Positions 50,417 through 59,343 of a DNA stretch of 64,000 nt are shown one piece after another; the first letter of the stretch is position 1, and each line of letters begins with the position of its first letter. The notes under the pieces were generated by a model, which was not told the origin of the DNA, did no database searches, and worked only from the letters and a program-made list of their open reading frames with translations. Location of the stretch: NCBI GenBank assembly GCA_026126025.1, contig JAHCJZ010000006.1, positions 124,001 through 188,000 on the forward strand. The letters run 5' to 3'. The DNA comes from Bauldia sp. GTDB lineage: Bacteria; Pseudomonadota; Alphaproteobacteria; Rhizobiales; Kaistiaceae. The position numbers were made by a program, and so were the translations under genes.

Positions 50417-51207
50417 TCCGCGTCACCGGCCTCGCGGTCACCTTCGGGCGCGGCACGCCGCTGGAGAAGCGCGCGCTCAACGGCATCGACCTCTTGGTCG
50501 AGCAGGGCGAGTTCGTCTCGATCATCGGCTCGAACGGCGCCGGCAAATCGACGCTCCTTTCCGCCATCGCCGGCGAGGTGGCGCCGACGGCGGGCACGAT
50601 CGAGATCGACGGTCGCGACGTGACGCGGCAGACCACCGCCCGCCGCGCGCCCTATATCGCGCGGGTCTTCCAGGATCCGCTGATCGGCAGCTGCGGCGAG
50701 CTGACGATCGCGGAGAACCTCGCGCTCGCCGCCGCACGCGGCTCGCGCCGCGGCTTCGGCCGCGCGGTCAGCCATGCGCGGCGCGAGCTGTTCCGCGAGC
50801 GGGTGAAGTCGCTCGGCCTCGGCCTCGAAGACCGGCTCAACGACCGCATGTCGCTGCTTTCCGGCGGCCAGCGCCAGGCGGTGGCGCTGATCATGGCGAC
50901 GCTGGCGCCGTCCGGCGTGCTCCTCCTCGACGAGCACACCGCGGCGCTCGACCCCGGCATGGCCGAGTTCGTGATCCAGCTGACCCAGCGTGTCGTCGCC
51001 GAGCACAAGCTGACGACGCTGATGGTGACGCATTCGATGAGCCAGGCGCTCGCCTGCGGCAGCCGGACGGTGATGCTGCACGAGGGCAAGGTCGTCCTCG
51101 ACGTGCGCGGCAGCGAGCGGACGGGGCTCACGGTCGACGACCTCGTGGCCAAGTTCCGCAACGTGCGCGGCAAGGCGATCGACGACGACGCGCTGCTCAT
51201 GGGCTGA
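50413..51207 (+). CDS. ABC transporter ATP-binding protein (TrpZ-like)
   Basis: 264 aa. Walker A GSNGAGKSTL, Q-loop RVFQDPLIGSCGELTIAEN, signature LLSGGQRQAVALIMA, Walker B VLLLDEHTAALDPG, switch His in MVTHSMSQAL. The Walker B has His where Pro is usual (DEHTAALDP), as in TrpZ-like ATPases. Overlaps the permease by 4 bases. Confidence 0.92.
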   Translation: MIRVTGLAVTFGRGTPLEKRALNGIDLLVEQGEFVSIIGSNGAGKSTLLSAIAGEVAPTAGTIEIDGRDVTRQTTARRAPYIARVFQDPLIGSCGELTIAENLALAAARGSRRGFGRAVSHARRELFRERVKSLGLGLEDRLNDRMSLLSGGQRQAVALIMATLAPSGVLLLDEHTAALDPGMAEFVIQLTQRVVAEHKLTTLMVTHSMSQALACGSRTVMLHEGKVVLDVRGSERTGLTVDDLVAKFRNVRGKAIDDDALLMG

Positions 51208-51323
51208 GGCTCTTCCCGAGCTTGTGATTCACAAGCGGGGATCGGGCACCTACATTTGCGTAACCAGACGCAAGGTCCGGCCGTATGGGCGTTGAGACCC
51301 AACCGCCCGACCGGGAGGATGAC

Positions 51324-52079
51324 ATGCCGTCCACCAGCATCGCCGCCACCAGCAACCGCCGCCGCAACGCGTTTCGCCTCGGCGGCAGCGTCCTCGTGCT
51401 CGCCGCCGGCATCGCCGCGGTCACGGCGGTCTCGCCGCCCGCCGAGGCGGCGGGCGAGTTCTGGATCCTGCCGGCGGCCGAGTACGATCCGCCGACGGAA
51501 TCGACCTACGAGGTCGCCATCCTTGCCGGCGGCTGCTTCTGGGGCGTGCAGGCGGTCTACCAGTTCACCGAGGGCGTGATCAGCGCGGTCTCGGGCTATT
51601 CCGGGGGCTCGGCGGAGGACGCCGAGTACTACGCCGTCGGCTCTGGGCGGACAGGCCATGCCGAGGCCGTCGAGGTCGTCTACGACCCGCAGGTCATCTC
51701 CTATGCCGAGATCCTCCGCATCTTCTTCTCGGTGGTGCACGACCCGACGCAGCTCGACCGGCAGGGGCCGGACTTCGGGCCGCAATACCGCTCGCACATC
51801 TATTTCACGACCGACGAGCAGCGGGAGGTCGCCGAGGCCTATATCGCCCAGCTCGGCGAGGCGGAGATCTGGGCCGATCCGATCGTCACCCGGCTCGATC
51901 CGCTCGAGGCGTTCTACCCGGCCGAGGACTATCACCAGGACTACCTCCTGCTGCACCCCGGCTCGGCCTACATCCAGATCCACGACATGCCGAAGCTGGC
52001 GAATTTCTCCCGGCTCTTCCCCGAGCATTTCCGCAGCGACCCGGCGACGGTCGCGGAGACCCACCCCGACCTCGTCTAG
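51324..52079 (+). CDS. msrA: Exported peptide methionine sulfoxide reductase A
   Basis: 251 aa from ATG 51324 after GGGAGGATGAC. An N-terminal basic stretch (NRRRNAFRLGGS) plus hydrophobic helix ending AEAAG targets it to the periplasm; the RRR could be Tat-like but lacks the full motif. The catalytic motif GCFWGVQAVYQF follows at about residue 70. DPTQLDRQGPDFGPQYRSHIYF and EDYHQDYLL are standard MsrA blocks. The catalytic Cys is the only Cys, so there is no intramolecular resolving Cys. Confidence 0.92.
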   Translation: MPSTSIAATSNRRRNAFRLGGSVLVLAAGIAAVTAVSPPAEAAGEFWILPAAEYDPPTESTYEVAILAGGCFWGVQAVYQFTEGVISAVSGYSGGSAEDAEYYAVGSGRTGHAEAVEVVYDPQVISYAEILRIFFSVVHDPTQLDRQGPDFGPQYRSHIYFTTDEQREVAEAYIAQLGEAEIWADPIVTRLDPLEAFYPAEDYHQDYLLLHPGSAYIQIHDMPKLANFSRLFPEHFRSDPATVAETHPDLV

Positions 52080-52137
52080 CCGGCCCGCCTCTTCCTTTTC
52101 GCCGGGGTGACGAAAGGAGATGGGGTGCCGGTGGGGC

Positions 52138-53382
52138 CTACACGCGCTTCGTTCTGGCGATGCCGGTGCCGCTTCCCGTTGGCGCTCTTTGCATGACTGG
52201 CGCCGGTGGGGTCCAGCCGAAGATCCAGCGATAGCGCCGCAGCAGCAGACCGCCGCCGGCGAGGCGCATGCCGGCATTGCGGAGCGCCGCCGGCGGGCCG
52301 CCCATGTGGTAGAGGTCGGCGGTGCCGTGGGCGGCGTTCCAGACGCGGGTCACGCGCGGCCGGCGGTCGCGCTCGAACGCGGCGAAGGCAGCGGCCGGCG
52401 CGTCGGGCTGCAGCGCCAGCTTCTGCGCCAGGACGTAGGCATCCTCCATCGCCATCGCGCCGCCCTGGGCCAGGAACGGCGCCATGGCGTGGGCGGCGTC
52501 GCCGAGGAGGACCACGGGGCCTCTCGCCCATGGCGCGGCGGGATCGACCATGGTGATCGGCCAGCGCCGCCAGTCGATGGGCGCGGCGAGGATGGCGAGG
52601 ACGTCGCGATTCCAGCGGCGGAAGCGCTTCATCAGGTCGCCGAAGCCGGCGGGCTGCGCCGCGGCGGCGGGCGGGTCCGGCGTCACCGCGACGAGGTTGA
52701 ACTCGCGCCCGCCGCGGACGGGATAGTGCACGACGTGGCCGCCGGAGCCGAGCCACAGGCCGACGCGATCGTGCGCCATTGCGGGCGGCGCGGCTTCGGC
52801 GCTGATCACCGCGCGCCAGGCGGTGCGGCCCATGGGATGGCGCGCGGCGCCGTCGGGCATCATCCGGCGCACCAGCGAGCCCGCGCCGTCGGCCGCGACC
52901 AGCGCCGCCGCTGTCACTTCGCGCATCCCGGCGCGGGTCTCGCAGGCGATCGTCAGCCCGCGGGCGTGGATCGCGAATTCGGAGACGGCGTGGCCGGCCT
53001 TGAGGTCGACATCGGCCTCCGCCATCGCGGCCCCGGCGAGGACGTCGAGGAGGTCGGCGCGGTGGATGGTGCGGTAGGGGACGCCGTAGCGGCGGGCGAA
53101 GGCGGGGCCGAACGGCAGCGTCGCGATGCGGCGGCCGCTCCGGCCGGACCGCACCTCGAGCGCGGCGGGCTCGGCGGAAAGGCGCGCCACCGCATCGTCG
53201 AGGCCGAGCAGCGCAAGGACGCGGCCGGCATTCGGCGAGATCTGGATACCGGCGCCGGCTTCGGAGAGGGTCTCGGAGCGTTCCAGCAGGCGGACGCCGA
53301 AGCCGGCGCGCGCCAGCGCCAGCGCGGCGGTGAGGCCGCCAATCCCGGCGCCCGCGACGGCGATGATGCGGTTGCGCTCCAA
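52138..53382 (-). CDS. FAD-dependent aromatic-hydroxylase-type monooxygenase
   Basis: 414 aa class A flavoprotein monooxygenase. FAD loop IAVAGAGIGGLTAALALARAG, the DG motif in ALVAADGAGSLVRRM, and the second FAD motif VVLLGDAAHAMAPFLAQGGAMAMEDA. It resembles salicylate hydroxylases and similar enzymes. No catabolic genes adjoin it, so the substrate is open. Confidence 0.87.
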   Translation of the reverse strand: MERNRIIAVAGAGIGGLTAALALARAGFGVRLLERSETLSEAGAGIQISPNAGRVLALLGLDDAVARLSAEPAALEVRSGRSGRRIATLPFGPAFARRYGVPYRTIHRADLLDVLAGAAMAEADVDLKAGHAVSEFAIHARGLTIACETRAGMREVTAAALVAADGAGSLVRRMMPDGAARHPMGRTAWRAVISAEAAPPAMAHDRVGLWLGSGGHVVHYPVRGGREFNLVAVTPDPPAAAAQPAGFGDLMKRFRRWNRDVLAILAAPIDWRRWPITMVDPAAPWARGPVVLLGDAAHAMAPFLAQGGAMAMEDAYVLAQKLALQPDAPAAAFAAFERDRRPRVTRVWNAAHGTADLYHMGGPPAALRNAGMRLAGGGLLLRRYRWIFGWTPPAPVMQRAPTGSGTGIARTKRV

Positions 53383-53417
53383 CGACCGCGCGAGCTCTAG
53401 CCGCTATATCTCTGTTG

Positions 53418-53468
53418 GAGCATGATTTTTTCGGAAAACCGGCATCGACTTTTTCGGATCATGCTCTA
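53418..53468. repeat. Palindromic repeat, family C (long form)
   Basis: GAGCATGATTTTTTCGGAAAACCGGCATCGACTTTTTCGG...ATCATGCTC: the outer arms GAGCATGAT/ATCATGCTC are complementary, with TTTTTCGG blocks inside. This style of palindrome is widespread in Rhizobiales intergenic DNA and can terminate transcription from both sides. Confidence 0.85.
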
Positions 53469-53717
53469 GGCCGCCTCGCGATCGGCCGGGACGATGTGTC
53501 CGGGCGGATTGGTCTCGTCCGCCGCAAGGTCGGGCCGATAGCGGAAGAGGGTCGAGCAATAGGGGCAGACGCCAGTATCGTCGTCGCCGAGATCGATGAA
53601 GACGTGGGGATGGTCGAACGGCGCGGTCGCGCCCTCGCACATGAACTCGCGCACGCCGATCTCGATCACCGGCACGCCGGCGTCGTTGTGAAAGTGGGGG
53701 ACGAGCTTGTCGGCCAT
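53466..53717 (-). CDS. Zinc-finger (CHCC/NDUFS6-like) protein
   Basis: 83 aa from ATG 53717. IEIGVREFMCEGATAPFDHPHVFIDLG contains the Cys and the DHPHV core of the CHCC zinc finger; GVCPYCSTLFRY supplies the last two Cys. This fold is shared with the complex I accessory subunit NDUFS6, and in alphaproteobacteria such proteins occur as a stand-alone gene. Confidence 0.87.
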   Translation of the reverse strand: MADKLVPHFHNDAGVPVIEIGVREFMCEGATAPFDHPHVFIDLGDDDTGVCPYCSTLFRYRPDLAADETNPPGHIVPADREAA

Positions 53718-53803
53718 GGCGGTCCGCGGGTGAGGAGGAGGGCGCACCATAGCATTCCGCCCGGTCTTGACCAGCCGCGCTCCCGCGGCTTGATGTCCGG
53801 CCT

Positions 53804-54577
53804 GTGACCATTCCGCCGCCCGCCTATCACACCCTCCCGCTCGCCGCCGGCACCTTCGCCTATCTCGACGAGGGCGACGGCGAACCCGTGGTGCTCATCC
53901 ACGGCTTCGCCTCCAACGCGGCCGTGAACTGGCTGCAGACCGGGTGGATCGACACGCTGGCCAAAGCCGGGCGCCGCGCCGTCGCGATGGACAATCGCGG
54001 CCATGGCAGGAGCGCCCGGTTCTACGCGGTCGCCGACTATGCGCTGGCGCAGATGGCCGGCGACGTCGCCGGCCTCCTCGACCGGCTCGGCATCGAAACC
54101 GCGGACGTGGTCGGCTACTCGATGGGCGCGCGGATCGCGGCCGAGCTGGCGCTGGACGCGCCGGCGCGGGTGCGCTCGCTGACGCTCGCCGGGATCGGCG
54201 TCGGCCTTATCACGGGCACAGAGGAGGCCGAGCTGATCGCGGAAGCGCTGGAGGCGGAGAGCGTCGGCGCCGGGACCGACCCGCGCGGGCGCACCTTCCG
54301 CGAATTCGCCGAGCGCACCAAGAGCGACCGCGCGGCGCTGGCGGCCTGCATGCGGGCGCTCCGCGTCGGCCGGCCGGCGGCGGACCTCGCCCGGCTGGCG
54401 ATGCCGGTTCTCCTCGCCGTGGGGTCGGAGGACCGGATCGCCGGGCCGCCGGAGCCGCTGGCGCGGCACCTGCCGCACGCCGCGCAGGTCATCCTGCCGG
54501 GCCGCGACCACATGAAGGCGGTGGGGGACGCCCTCTTCAAGCGGACATTGTTGGAATTCCTCGGCGGACGGCCCTAA
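53804..54577 (+). CDS. Alpha/beta-fold hydrolase
   Basis: 257 aa from GTG 53804. Oxyanion HGFASNAAVNW, nucleophile Ser in VVGYSMGARIA (about 108), acid Asp in VGSEDRIAG and His in LPGRDHMKAVG. The triad is complete. It resembles esterases and haloperoxidase-like hydrolases; substrate unknown. Divergent from the zinc-finger gene. Confidence 0.88.
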   Translation: MTIPPPAYHTLPLAAGTFAYLDEGDGEPVVLIHGFASNAAVNWLQTGWIDTLAKAGRRAVAMDNRGHGRSARFYAVADYALAQMAGDVAGLLDRLGIETADVVGYSMGARIAAELALDAPARVRSLTLAGIGVGLITGTEEAELIAEALEAESVGAGTDPRGRTFREFAERTKSDRAALAACMRALRVGRPAADLARLAMPVLLAVGSEDRIAGPPEPLARHLPHAAQVILPGRDHMKAVGDALFKRTLLEFLGGRP

Positions 54578-54686
54578 ATCATGGGGATCATGGAATTCTT
54601 CACGGTTGGCGCCGACAATCGCTTCGCCGTCGAACGCCATCCGCCATTGTGTTAGGGAAAGGCCCCGCGGGGGCCGGAGCAGGCAA

Positions 54687-55511
54687 ATGGGTGCAGTTTC
54701 ACGCCAGGACGCGCTGTCGAGCGTCGATCCGGTCTGGCGCCAGGTCCGGGCCGAAGCGGAGGCGATCGTCACCGCCGAGCCCGAGCTCGGTGCGATCGTC
54801 TACGCCAACGTCCTCAATCATGAGCGGCTCGAAGACGCCGTCGCCCATCGCATCGCCGGCCGTCTCCATCATCAGGAGTTCGGCAGCGACCTCATCGGCC
54901 AGGCCTTCGCCGAGGCGTTCGCGGCGGATCCGTCGATCACCGAAGCGATGCGGATCGACATCGTCGCGGTCTATGACCGCGACCCGGCCTGCAACCGGAT
55001 GATCGAGCCGGTGCTCTATTTCAAGGGCTTCCACGCCATCCAGACGCATCGCCTCGCCAACTGGCTGTGGCGCCGCGGCCGAAAGGACTTCGCCTATCTC
55101 CTCCAGAGCCGGTCGTCGCTGGTGTTCCAGACCGACATCCACCCGGCGGTCGCGATGGGACGCGGCATCTTCCTCGACCATGCGACCGGCCTCGTCGTCG
55201 GCGGCACCGCGGTGATCGAGGACGACGTCTCTATCCTGCAGGACGTGACCCTCGGCGGCACCGGCAAGGAGGCAGGCGACCGCCACCCGAAGGTGCGGCG
55301 CGGCGTTCTCATCGGCGCCGGCGCCAAGATCCTCGGCAATATCGAGGTCGGCGAGGGATCGCGCGTCGCCTCCGGATCGGTCGTCCTCAAGCCGGTGCCG
55401 CCGCATTCGACCGTCGCGGGCGTTCCCGCCCGGGTCGTCGGCCAGGCCGGCACCGAGGTGCCGGCGCGGGTCATGGATCACCGCTTCGCCGACATGCCCT
55501 TTGACGAATAA
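54687..55511 (+). CDS. cysE: Serine O-acetyltransferase
   Basis: 274 aa from ATG 54687. An N-terminal helical domain (DPVWRQVRAEAEAI) precedes left-handed beta-helix hexapeptide repeats. The catalytic region contains DIHPAVAMGRGIFLDHATGLVVGG, then VSILQDVTLGGTGKEAGDRHPKV and the loop VPPHSTVAGVPARVVG. It makes O-acetylserine for the cysteine synthase encoded at 35831. The C-terminus ends in residues likely to dock with cysteine synthase, though the canonical terminal Ile is absent (ends FDE). Confidence 0.94.
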   Translation: MGAVSRQDALSSVDPVWRQVRAEAEAIVTAEPELGAIVYANVLNHERLEDAVAHRIAGRLHHQEFGSDLIGQAFAEAFAADPSITEAMRIDIVAVYDRDPACNRMIEPVLYFKGFHAIQTHRLANWLWRRGRKDFAYLLQSRSSLVFQTDIHPAVAMGRGIFLDHATGLVVGGTAVIEDDVSILQDVTLGGTGKEAGDRHPKVRRGVLIGAGAKILGNIEVGEGSRVASGSVVLKPVPPHSTVAGVPARVVGQAGTEVPARVMDHRFADMPFDE

Positions 55512-55536
55512 CGCCAACAGCCAGGAAGCCCTCACC

Positions 55537-55743
55537 GTGAACCACAGCGAGATCCGGAAGCTCGAAGCCTTCTTCCAGAAGAAGTTCAAGCTGCCGACGA
55601 TCGAGGTGAGGCAGCGGCCGAAGAAGGACAGCGCCGAGCTCTTCATCGGCGACGAGTTCATCGGCGTCCTCTACCGCGACGAGGACGAGGGCGAAGTGTC
55701 CTACAATTTCACCATGGCGATCCTCGACATCGACCTGGAATAG
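55537..55743 (+). CDS. DUF3126 family protein
   Basis: 68 aa from GTG 55537 (AGGAAG upstream); a TTG at 55501 would overlap cysE. The sequence IEVRQRPKKDSAELFIGDEFIGVLYRDEDEGEVSYNFTMAILDIDL matches the conserved DUF3126 core almost throughout. Function unknown; restricted to alphaproteobacteria and commonly next to cysE. Confidence 0.88.
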   Translation: MNHSEIRKLEAFFQKKFKLPTIEVRQRPKKDSAELFIGDEFIGVLYRDEDEGEVSYNFTMAILDIDLE

Positions 55744-55943
55744 GTGTCCCGTAGCGGGACATCGGGACAGCAACGCTGTCGCTTAACGAAACGTCAACCT
55801 TAACGCTCCACGCCGCGGACTCGCGTGGAATGGCGGCGTCCCGCCGTTTCGGGATTTTGCCGCGTTAACGGTATGAGGCTTGCTGCCCTCCCGAGGCGGC
55901 CAGCCGGGCCGCGACCCTTGCGAGCGGCCGGTTGTTCGAACTG

Positions 55944-56258
55944 ATGATCCTCCTCTACGCCGCGGCGGTCGGCTTCGTGGCCGCCGGCATCGCCTCGAGC
56001 TTCTACCAGCTCGTCACGGCGCGGCCGGTCGCGTTCGTGCTGCCCAGCGGGCGGCTGCTGGCGTGCATCGCCGCCGGCCTCAGCTTCGCGCTGATCGGGC
56101 CATACATCGTGGCGCGCACCGCAATCCGCCTCGTGACCGTCGACCGCCGGCCGGCGACGTGGCTTCTCGGCGGCTTTGCGATCGTGCTCATGTGGAGCGC
56201 GTGCTCGGGGATCATCGTCCTTGATCTCGCTCTGTCGCTGAGGCATGGCCTCCTCTGA
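55944..56258 (+). CDS. Small membrane protein, conserved-looking
   Basis: 104 aa from ATG 55944 (TTG 55932 also possible). Three hydrophobic helices at about 1-20, 34-58 and 74-95, with loops [15 protein letters not shown] and VDRRPATW. No family I can name with certainty. It overlaps the upstream in-frame extension of the gamma-carbonic anhydrase gene, which suggests a two-gene unit. Confidence 0.65.
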   Translation: MILLYAAAVGFVAAGIASSFYQLVTARPVAFVLPSGRLLACIAAGLSFALIGPYIVARTAIRLVTVDRRPATWLLGGFAIVLMWSACSGIIVLDLALSLRHGLL

Positions 56259-56289
56259 GCCGCCGCGCGACGAGGAGCCTTCCCGCAAG

Positions 56290-56826
56290 ATGTCCATCTA
56301 CGAGGTCGACGGCGTCCGGCCGAGCCTTCCGGCCGCGGACCGGTTCTGGGTGGCGCCCGACGCCGACGTCATCGGCCGGGTAAGCCTCGGCGAGGATGCC
56401 GCGATCTGGTTCGGCGCGGTGCTGCGCGGCGACATCGAGCTCATCACGATCGGCGCGCGCACCAACGTGCAGGACCTCACGCTGGTCCATACCGACGCCG
56501 GACAGCCGACGACCGTGGGGGAGGGCTGCACGATCGGCCATCGTGCGATCCTCCATGGCTGCACGATCGGGGACAATACGCTGGTCGGCATGGGCGCGGT
56601 AATCCTCAGCGGCGCGCGGATCGGGGCGAACTGCCTGATCGGCGCCCATGCGCTGGTGACCGAAGGCAAGGAAATCCCCGACGGATCGCTGGTGGTGGGC
56701 GTGCCCGGCCGGGTGCTGCGGCCGCTGACCGAGGCCGAGATCGCCGCCAACCACGCCTCGGCCGAGCGCTATGTCCGGCGCTGGAAGGGGTATGCCGGCG
56801 GCGGCTTCAGGAAGCTGGCGGACTAG
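56290..56826 (+). CDS. Gamma-class carbonic anhydrase family protein
   Basis: 178 aa from ATG 56290; starting here gives [14 protein letters not shown], the usual family N-terminus, whereas ATG 56245 adds 15 residues. Left-handed beta-helix with [50 protein letters not shown] and [10 protein letters not shown]. The three zinc-ligand His are in LTLVHTD, TIGHRAI and ILHGC. Whether it hydrates CO2 or serves as a structural protein cannot be read from sequence. Confidence 0.88.
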   Translation: MSIYEVDGVRPSLPAADRFWVAPDADVIGRVSLGEDAAIWFGAVLRGDIELITIGARTNVQDLTLVHTDAGQPTTVGEGCTIGHRAILHGCTIGDNTLVGMGAVILSGARIGANCLIGAHALVTEGKEIPDGSLVVGVPGRVLRPLTEAEIAANHASAERYVRRWKGYAGGGFRKLAD

Positions 56827-56834
56827 AAAAGAGG

Positions 56835-56862
56835 AGGCCGGCCCCCGAGGGAGCCGGCCTTT
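56835..56862 (+). terminator. Rho-independent terminator after gamma-carbonic anhydrase gene
   Basis: AGGCCGGC, 10-base loop, GCCGGCCT followed by TTACGG, nine bases after the stop. Confidence 0.75.
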
Positions 56863-56921
56863 ACGGAGCGGACCGCGTCTGGGGCTGACGTGGAACGGTC
56901 CGTCCCGATTTCACCTATGCC

Positions 56922-56950
56922 GGAGCATGATCTTTTCGGATCATGCCCTA
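56922..56950. repeat. Palindromic repeat, family C (short form)
   Basis: GGAGCATGATCTTTTCGGATCATGCCC: the same outer arms as 53418-53468 but lacking the central 20-odd bases, so it is a simple short hairpin. Lies at the 3' end of the BTLCP gene on the minus strand. Confidence 0.8.
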
Positions 56951-57568
56951 GGGATTTCCGCCGACCATGAGCGGCGGCACGCCGCGGCCGTCCTCGATCG
57001 ACACCCAGCGGCCGGTGTTGCGATCCGACTGGCGCTTGATGAAGACGTAGTCGGTGTCGCTCCACAGGCGGATCTCCGCCTGGAGATTGTCGAGCACGAA
57101 GTCGCCGCGATCGGTGCGCACCGTCAGCACCGCGTGGCCTTCGCCGTCCTGGCGCCGCACGACGGTGATGAGGAGATCCGACTCGCGCCATCCCTGGTCG
57201 ACCAGGATGCGGCGCTTGAGGAGGACGTAGTCCTCGCAGTCGCCGCGCGTGCTGGGATAGAACCACACCTCGGGTTCGCCGAAGAGCTCAAGGTCGGTGA
57301 CCGGAATGATCGCGGCGTTGACGAGGTTGTTGACCTCCTGCAGCTGCCGCCACAGCGCTTCCGTCAGCATCGCAGGCGCGGTGTCGTCCGAGATCACCTG
57401 GCACTCCGCCGGTCGTTCCTGGCAGAACTGGTAGTGGCCGATCGGCTGCGAAGTCATGCCGCCGAGCGGCATGAACGCCGCCGAGACGTTGGCGCTGACT
57501 TCGCCAGCAAATCCGGTGCAGATAAGTAGAACCGCAGCAATTGCGCCGCGGATAGTCTTTTTGACCAC
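56948..57568 (-). CDS. Transglutaminase-like cysteine peptidase (BTLCP family)
   Basis: 206 aa with signal peptide (MVKKTIRGAIAAVLLICTGFAG). Catalytic triad of the bacterial transglutaminase-like cysteine proteinase family: Cys in STRGDCEDYVLLKR, His in GEGHAVLTVRT, Asp in FVLDNLQ. A conserved alphaproteobacterial periplasmic protein, related to LapG that cleaves surface adhesins under c-di-GMP control; this stand-alone form may have another target. A PilZ gene lies upstream on the same strand. Confidence 0.9.
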   Translation of the reverse strand: MVKKTIRGAIAAVLLICTGFAGEVSANVSAAFMPLGGMTSQPIGHYQFCQERPAECQVISDDTAPAMLTEALWRQLQEVNNLVNAAIIPVTDLELFGEPEVWFYPSTRGDCEDYVLLKRRILVDQGWRESDLLITVVRRQDGEGHAVLTVRTDRGDFVLDNLQAEIRLWSDTDYVFIKRQSDRNTGRWVSIEDGRGVPPLMVGGNP

Positions 57569-57739
57569 GACAGCCCCCTGTCTATTTCAGGGGTCATCAT
57601 GGCAGCTCCGGTTTTAGATCGGCGTAAGCTAGGCCGTTGATTTGTAATACAATTGTAGCGAACGCGAGAACGCTTCGTTAGCCATATCGGCTAGCGGCGA
57701 CTGCCCCATCGGATTCGGGCAGGGGGTTCTGAGCTGAAC

Positions 57740-57974
57740 GTCAGCACCCCCTCCCGAAGCCGGCTTCGCCGCCTTCGACCTCCCCGCAAGGCGGAGGTTG
57801 AATCCGTCGATGTTCGCTACCTCAGGAGGGGCACTTCATCGCTACCTCGGATCAACCCTCCCCTTGCGGGAGGGTCGAAACCGCGTAGCGGTTTCGGGGA
57901 GGGGTGCTGAGCCGAAAGTCAGCACTCCCTCTCCAACCGGCGAAGGGCCGGCTCGACCTCCTGGGGGAGGTTAA
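57740..57974. repeat. Dispersed repeat, family B, copy 3 (two tandem units)
   Basis: Holds most of the 427 bases between the BTLCP and PilZ genes. First unit CAGCACCCCCTCCCGAAGCC...TTCGACCTCCCCGCAAGGCGGAGGTTGAA. Second unit CAACCCTCCCCTTGCGGGAGGGTCGAAACCG, TAGCGGTTTCGGGGAGGGGTGCTGAG, then CAGCACTCCCTCTCC...CTCGACCTCC. Multiple hairpins. No gene seen in the interval. Confidence 0.85.
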
Positions 57975-57995
57975 GTCCGTTGACGTGACTGAAAG

Positions 57996-58622
57996 CTAGG
58001 CCGCGGCGGCGGCGATGCCGTCTTCCAGGGAGTCCGGCGTCTGGACGACCGCGAACTCGATCGCGATGCCGTCCTCCTCGTGGCGCACGACCGTGGCGCG
58101 GATCGCGCCGAGGCGGAGCGGCGAGCCGATTGGCGGCTTGAACTCCATGCTCACCGCCGCGCCGGAGAGCGAGAGGTCGATGATCCGGCAGGTGTATTCG
58201 CGCCCGTCGGGCAGGGCGACGCGCGCATAGGGGTTCGACGGGACGATGCGCTCGTAGCGCCGGTCCTCGGCGAGGTTGAGGTGATAGCGGTTGGCGAGCC
58301 AGGTCAGCTTCGCCGCGAGCTTGTCCTTGCGGCGGGCGGTCGAGTTGATCGTCATCGCGAAGCCGCCATCATAGAGGCGGGTGACGTTCCCCTCGATGCG
58401 GCCGATATGGTCGACATAGGCGACGACGCGTTCGCCGAGGGCGGCGACGACCGGTGCGATCATCGCGCAGCTGCCCGGCGACATGTCGATCGTCTGGCAC
58501 GGATATTCGCGGCGGTTCTCCAGCATGAACCGGCCAAGCAGGCTCAACCGCACGCGCGCGTGGCGGCGGCGGTCATGCTGCGAGATCAGGCTCTCGCGGC
58601 GGGTGGCTTCCTCAGTCGCCAT
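57996..58622 (-). CDS. Tandem PilZ-domain protein
   Basis: 208 aa from ATG 58622. Two PilZ domains, candidate c-di-GMP receptors. The first (about 15-105) has RRRHARVR and DMSPGS, where the final Gly of DxSxxG is replaced by Ser. The second (about 120-200) has RRYERI and DLSLSGAAVS, both motifs intact. The second domain probably binds c-di-GMP. Output unknown; homologues affect motility and surface polysaccharide. Confidence 0.87.
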   Translation of the reverse strand: MATEEATRRESLISQHDRRRHARVRLSLLGRFMLENRREYPCQTIDMSPGSCAMIAPVVAALGERVVAYVDHIGRIEGNVTRLYDGGFAMTINSTARRKDKLAAKLTWLANRYHLNLAEDRRYERIVPSNPYARVALPDGREYTCRIIDLSLSGAAVSMEFKPPIGSPLRLGAIRATVVRHEEDGIAIEFAVVQTPDSLEDGIAAAAA

Positions 58623-58734
58623 GCGCGGCCAGTCGGGCTCCGGGTGGGCTGGGCGATCCAACCCAGTGTTGCTGAACCTAAGGGAACGCGGTTAACAACG
58701 CGTATGCCTTGCAGGCCATCGCTTTTGGAGCGCG

Positions 58735-59343
58735 TCAGAGGCCCGATTTTCCACCCTCGACGACCACGAATCGGCCTCGGCGGCGCTCCGGAGCGAAGGC
58801 CGATACAATGTGGGGTTGCGGCGTCAGGGCGATGGGGAAGGGGTCGTCGCGATCCGGCCAGATCAGCCGCGTGCTGCCGACCGAGAGGTCGGAAACCGGG
58901 TCGAGGCCGAGCCAGTAGGGCAGCTCGCCCGGCGCCAGCGCGCCGAGGATCCGGTCATAGCCCGGCCCGTTCTGGATCAGGGGCAGGAGCACCATTTCCA
59001 TCGCGAGATGGCGGTCGCTCCGGGCCGCGGCGCTGACGCCGAGCGATGCGGCCGCCGCTTCGCCGGTGACGGCGCCGAGGAGGCCGGCGACCTGGGCGCG
59101 ATCCTCGCCCGACCAGAGGTCGAGGAACTCCGATCCCTTCAGCTCGCGGCCGAGGATGCCGCAAAGCCGCGTGCCGGCGAGCCGGAAGCGGTACGACCGC
59201 CGCTCGCCGACCTCGAGGATGAACGTGTCGGCGAGAATTGTCCGGATGTCGGACGGCTCGATGGCGGTCCGGCGCGGCGCGGGAAGGCCGCTGCGCAGGC
59301 GATCCCAATAGCGATAGAGCTCCCGGCAGCTCGGATGTTTCAT
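58735..59343 (-). CDS. PAS-domain protein (PAS_5 type)
   Basis: 202 aa from ATG 59343. Opening CRELYRYWDRLRSGLPAPRRTAIEPSDIRTILADTFILEV followed by YRFRLAGTRLCGILGRELKGSEFLDLW is the pattern of the alphaproteobacterial PAS_5 family, a single-domain sensor-like protein without an attached kinase. Ligand unknown. It stands near the PilZ gene on the same strand, and both may belong to surface or motility signalling. Confidence 0.85.
   Translation of the reverse strand: MKHPSCRELYRYWDRLRSGLPAPRRTAIEPSDIRTILADTFILEVGERRSYRFRLAGTRLCGILGRELKGSEFLDLWSGEDRAQVAGLLGAVTGEAAAASLGVSAAARSDRHLAMEMVLLPLIQNGPGYDRILGALAPGELPYWLGLDPVSDLSVGSTRLIWPDRDDPFPIALTPQPHIVSAFAPERRRGRFVVVEGGKSGL

Noticed and set aside
52089-52113. 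Possible fifth family A repeat (TTCGCCGGGGTGACGA)
   Set aside because: Only one half-palindrome in reverse orientation is present; too short to call.
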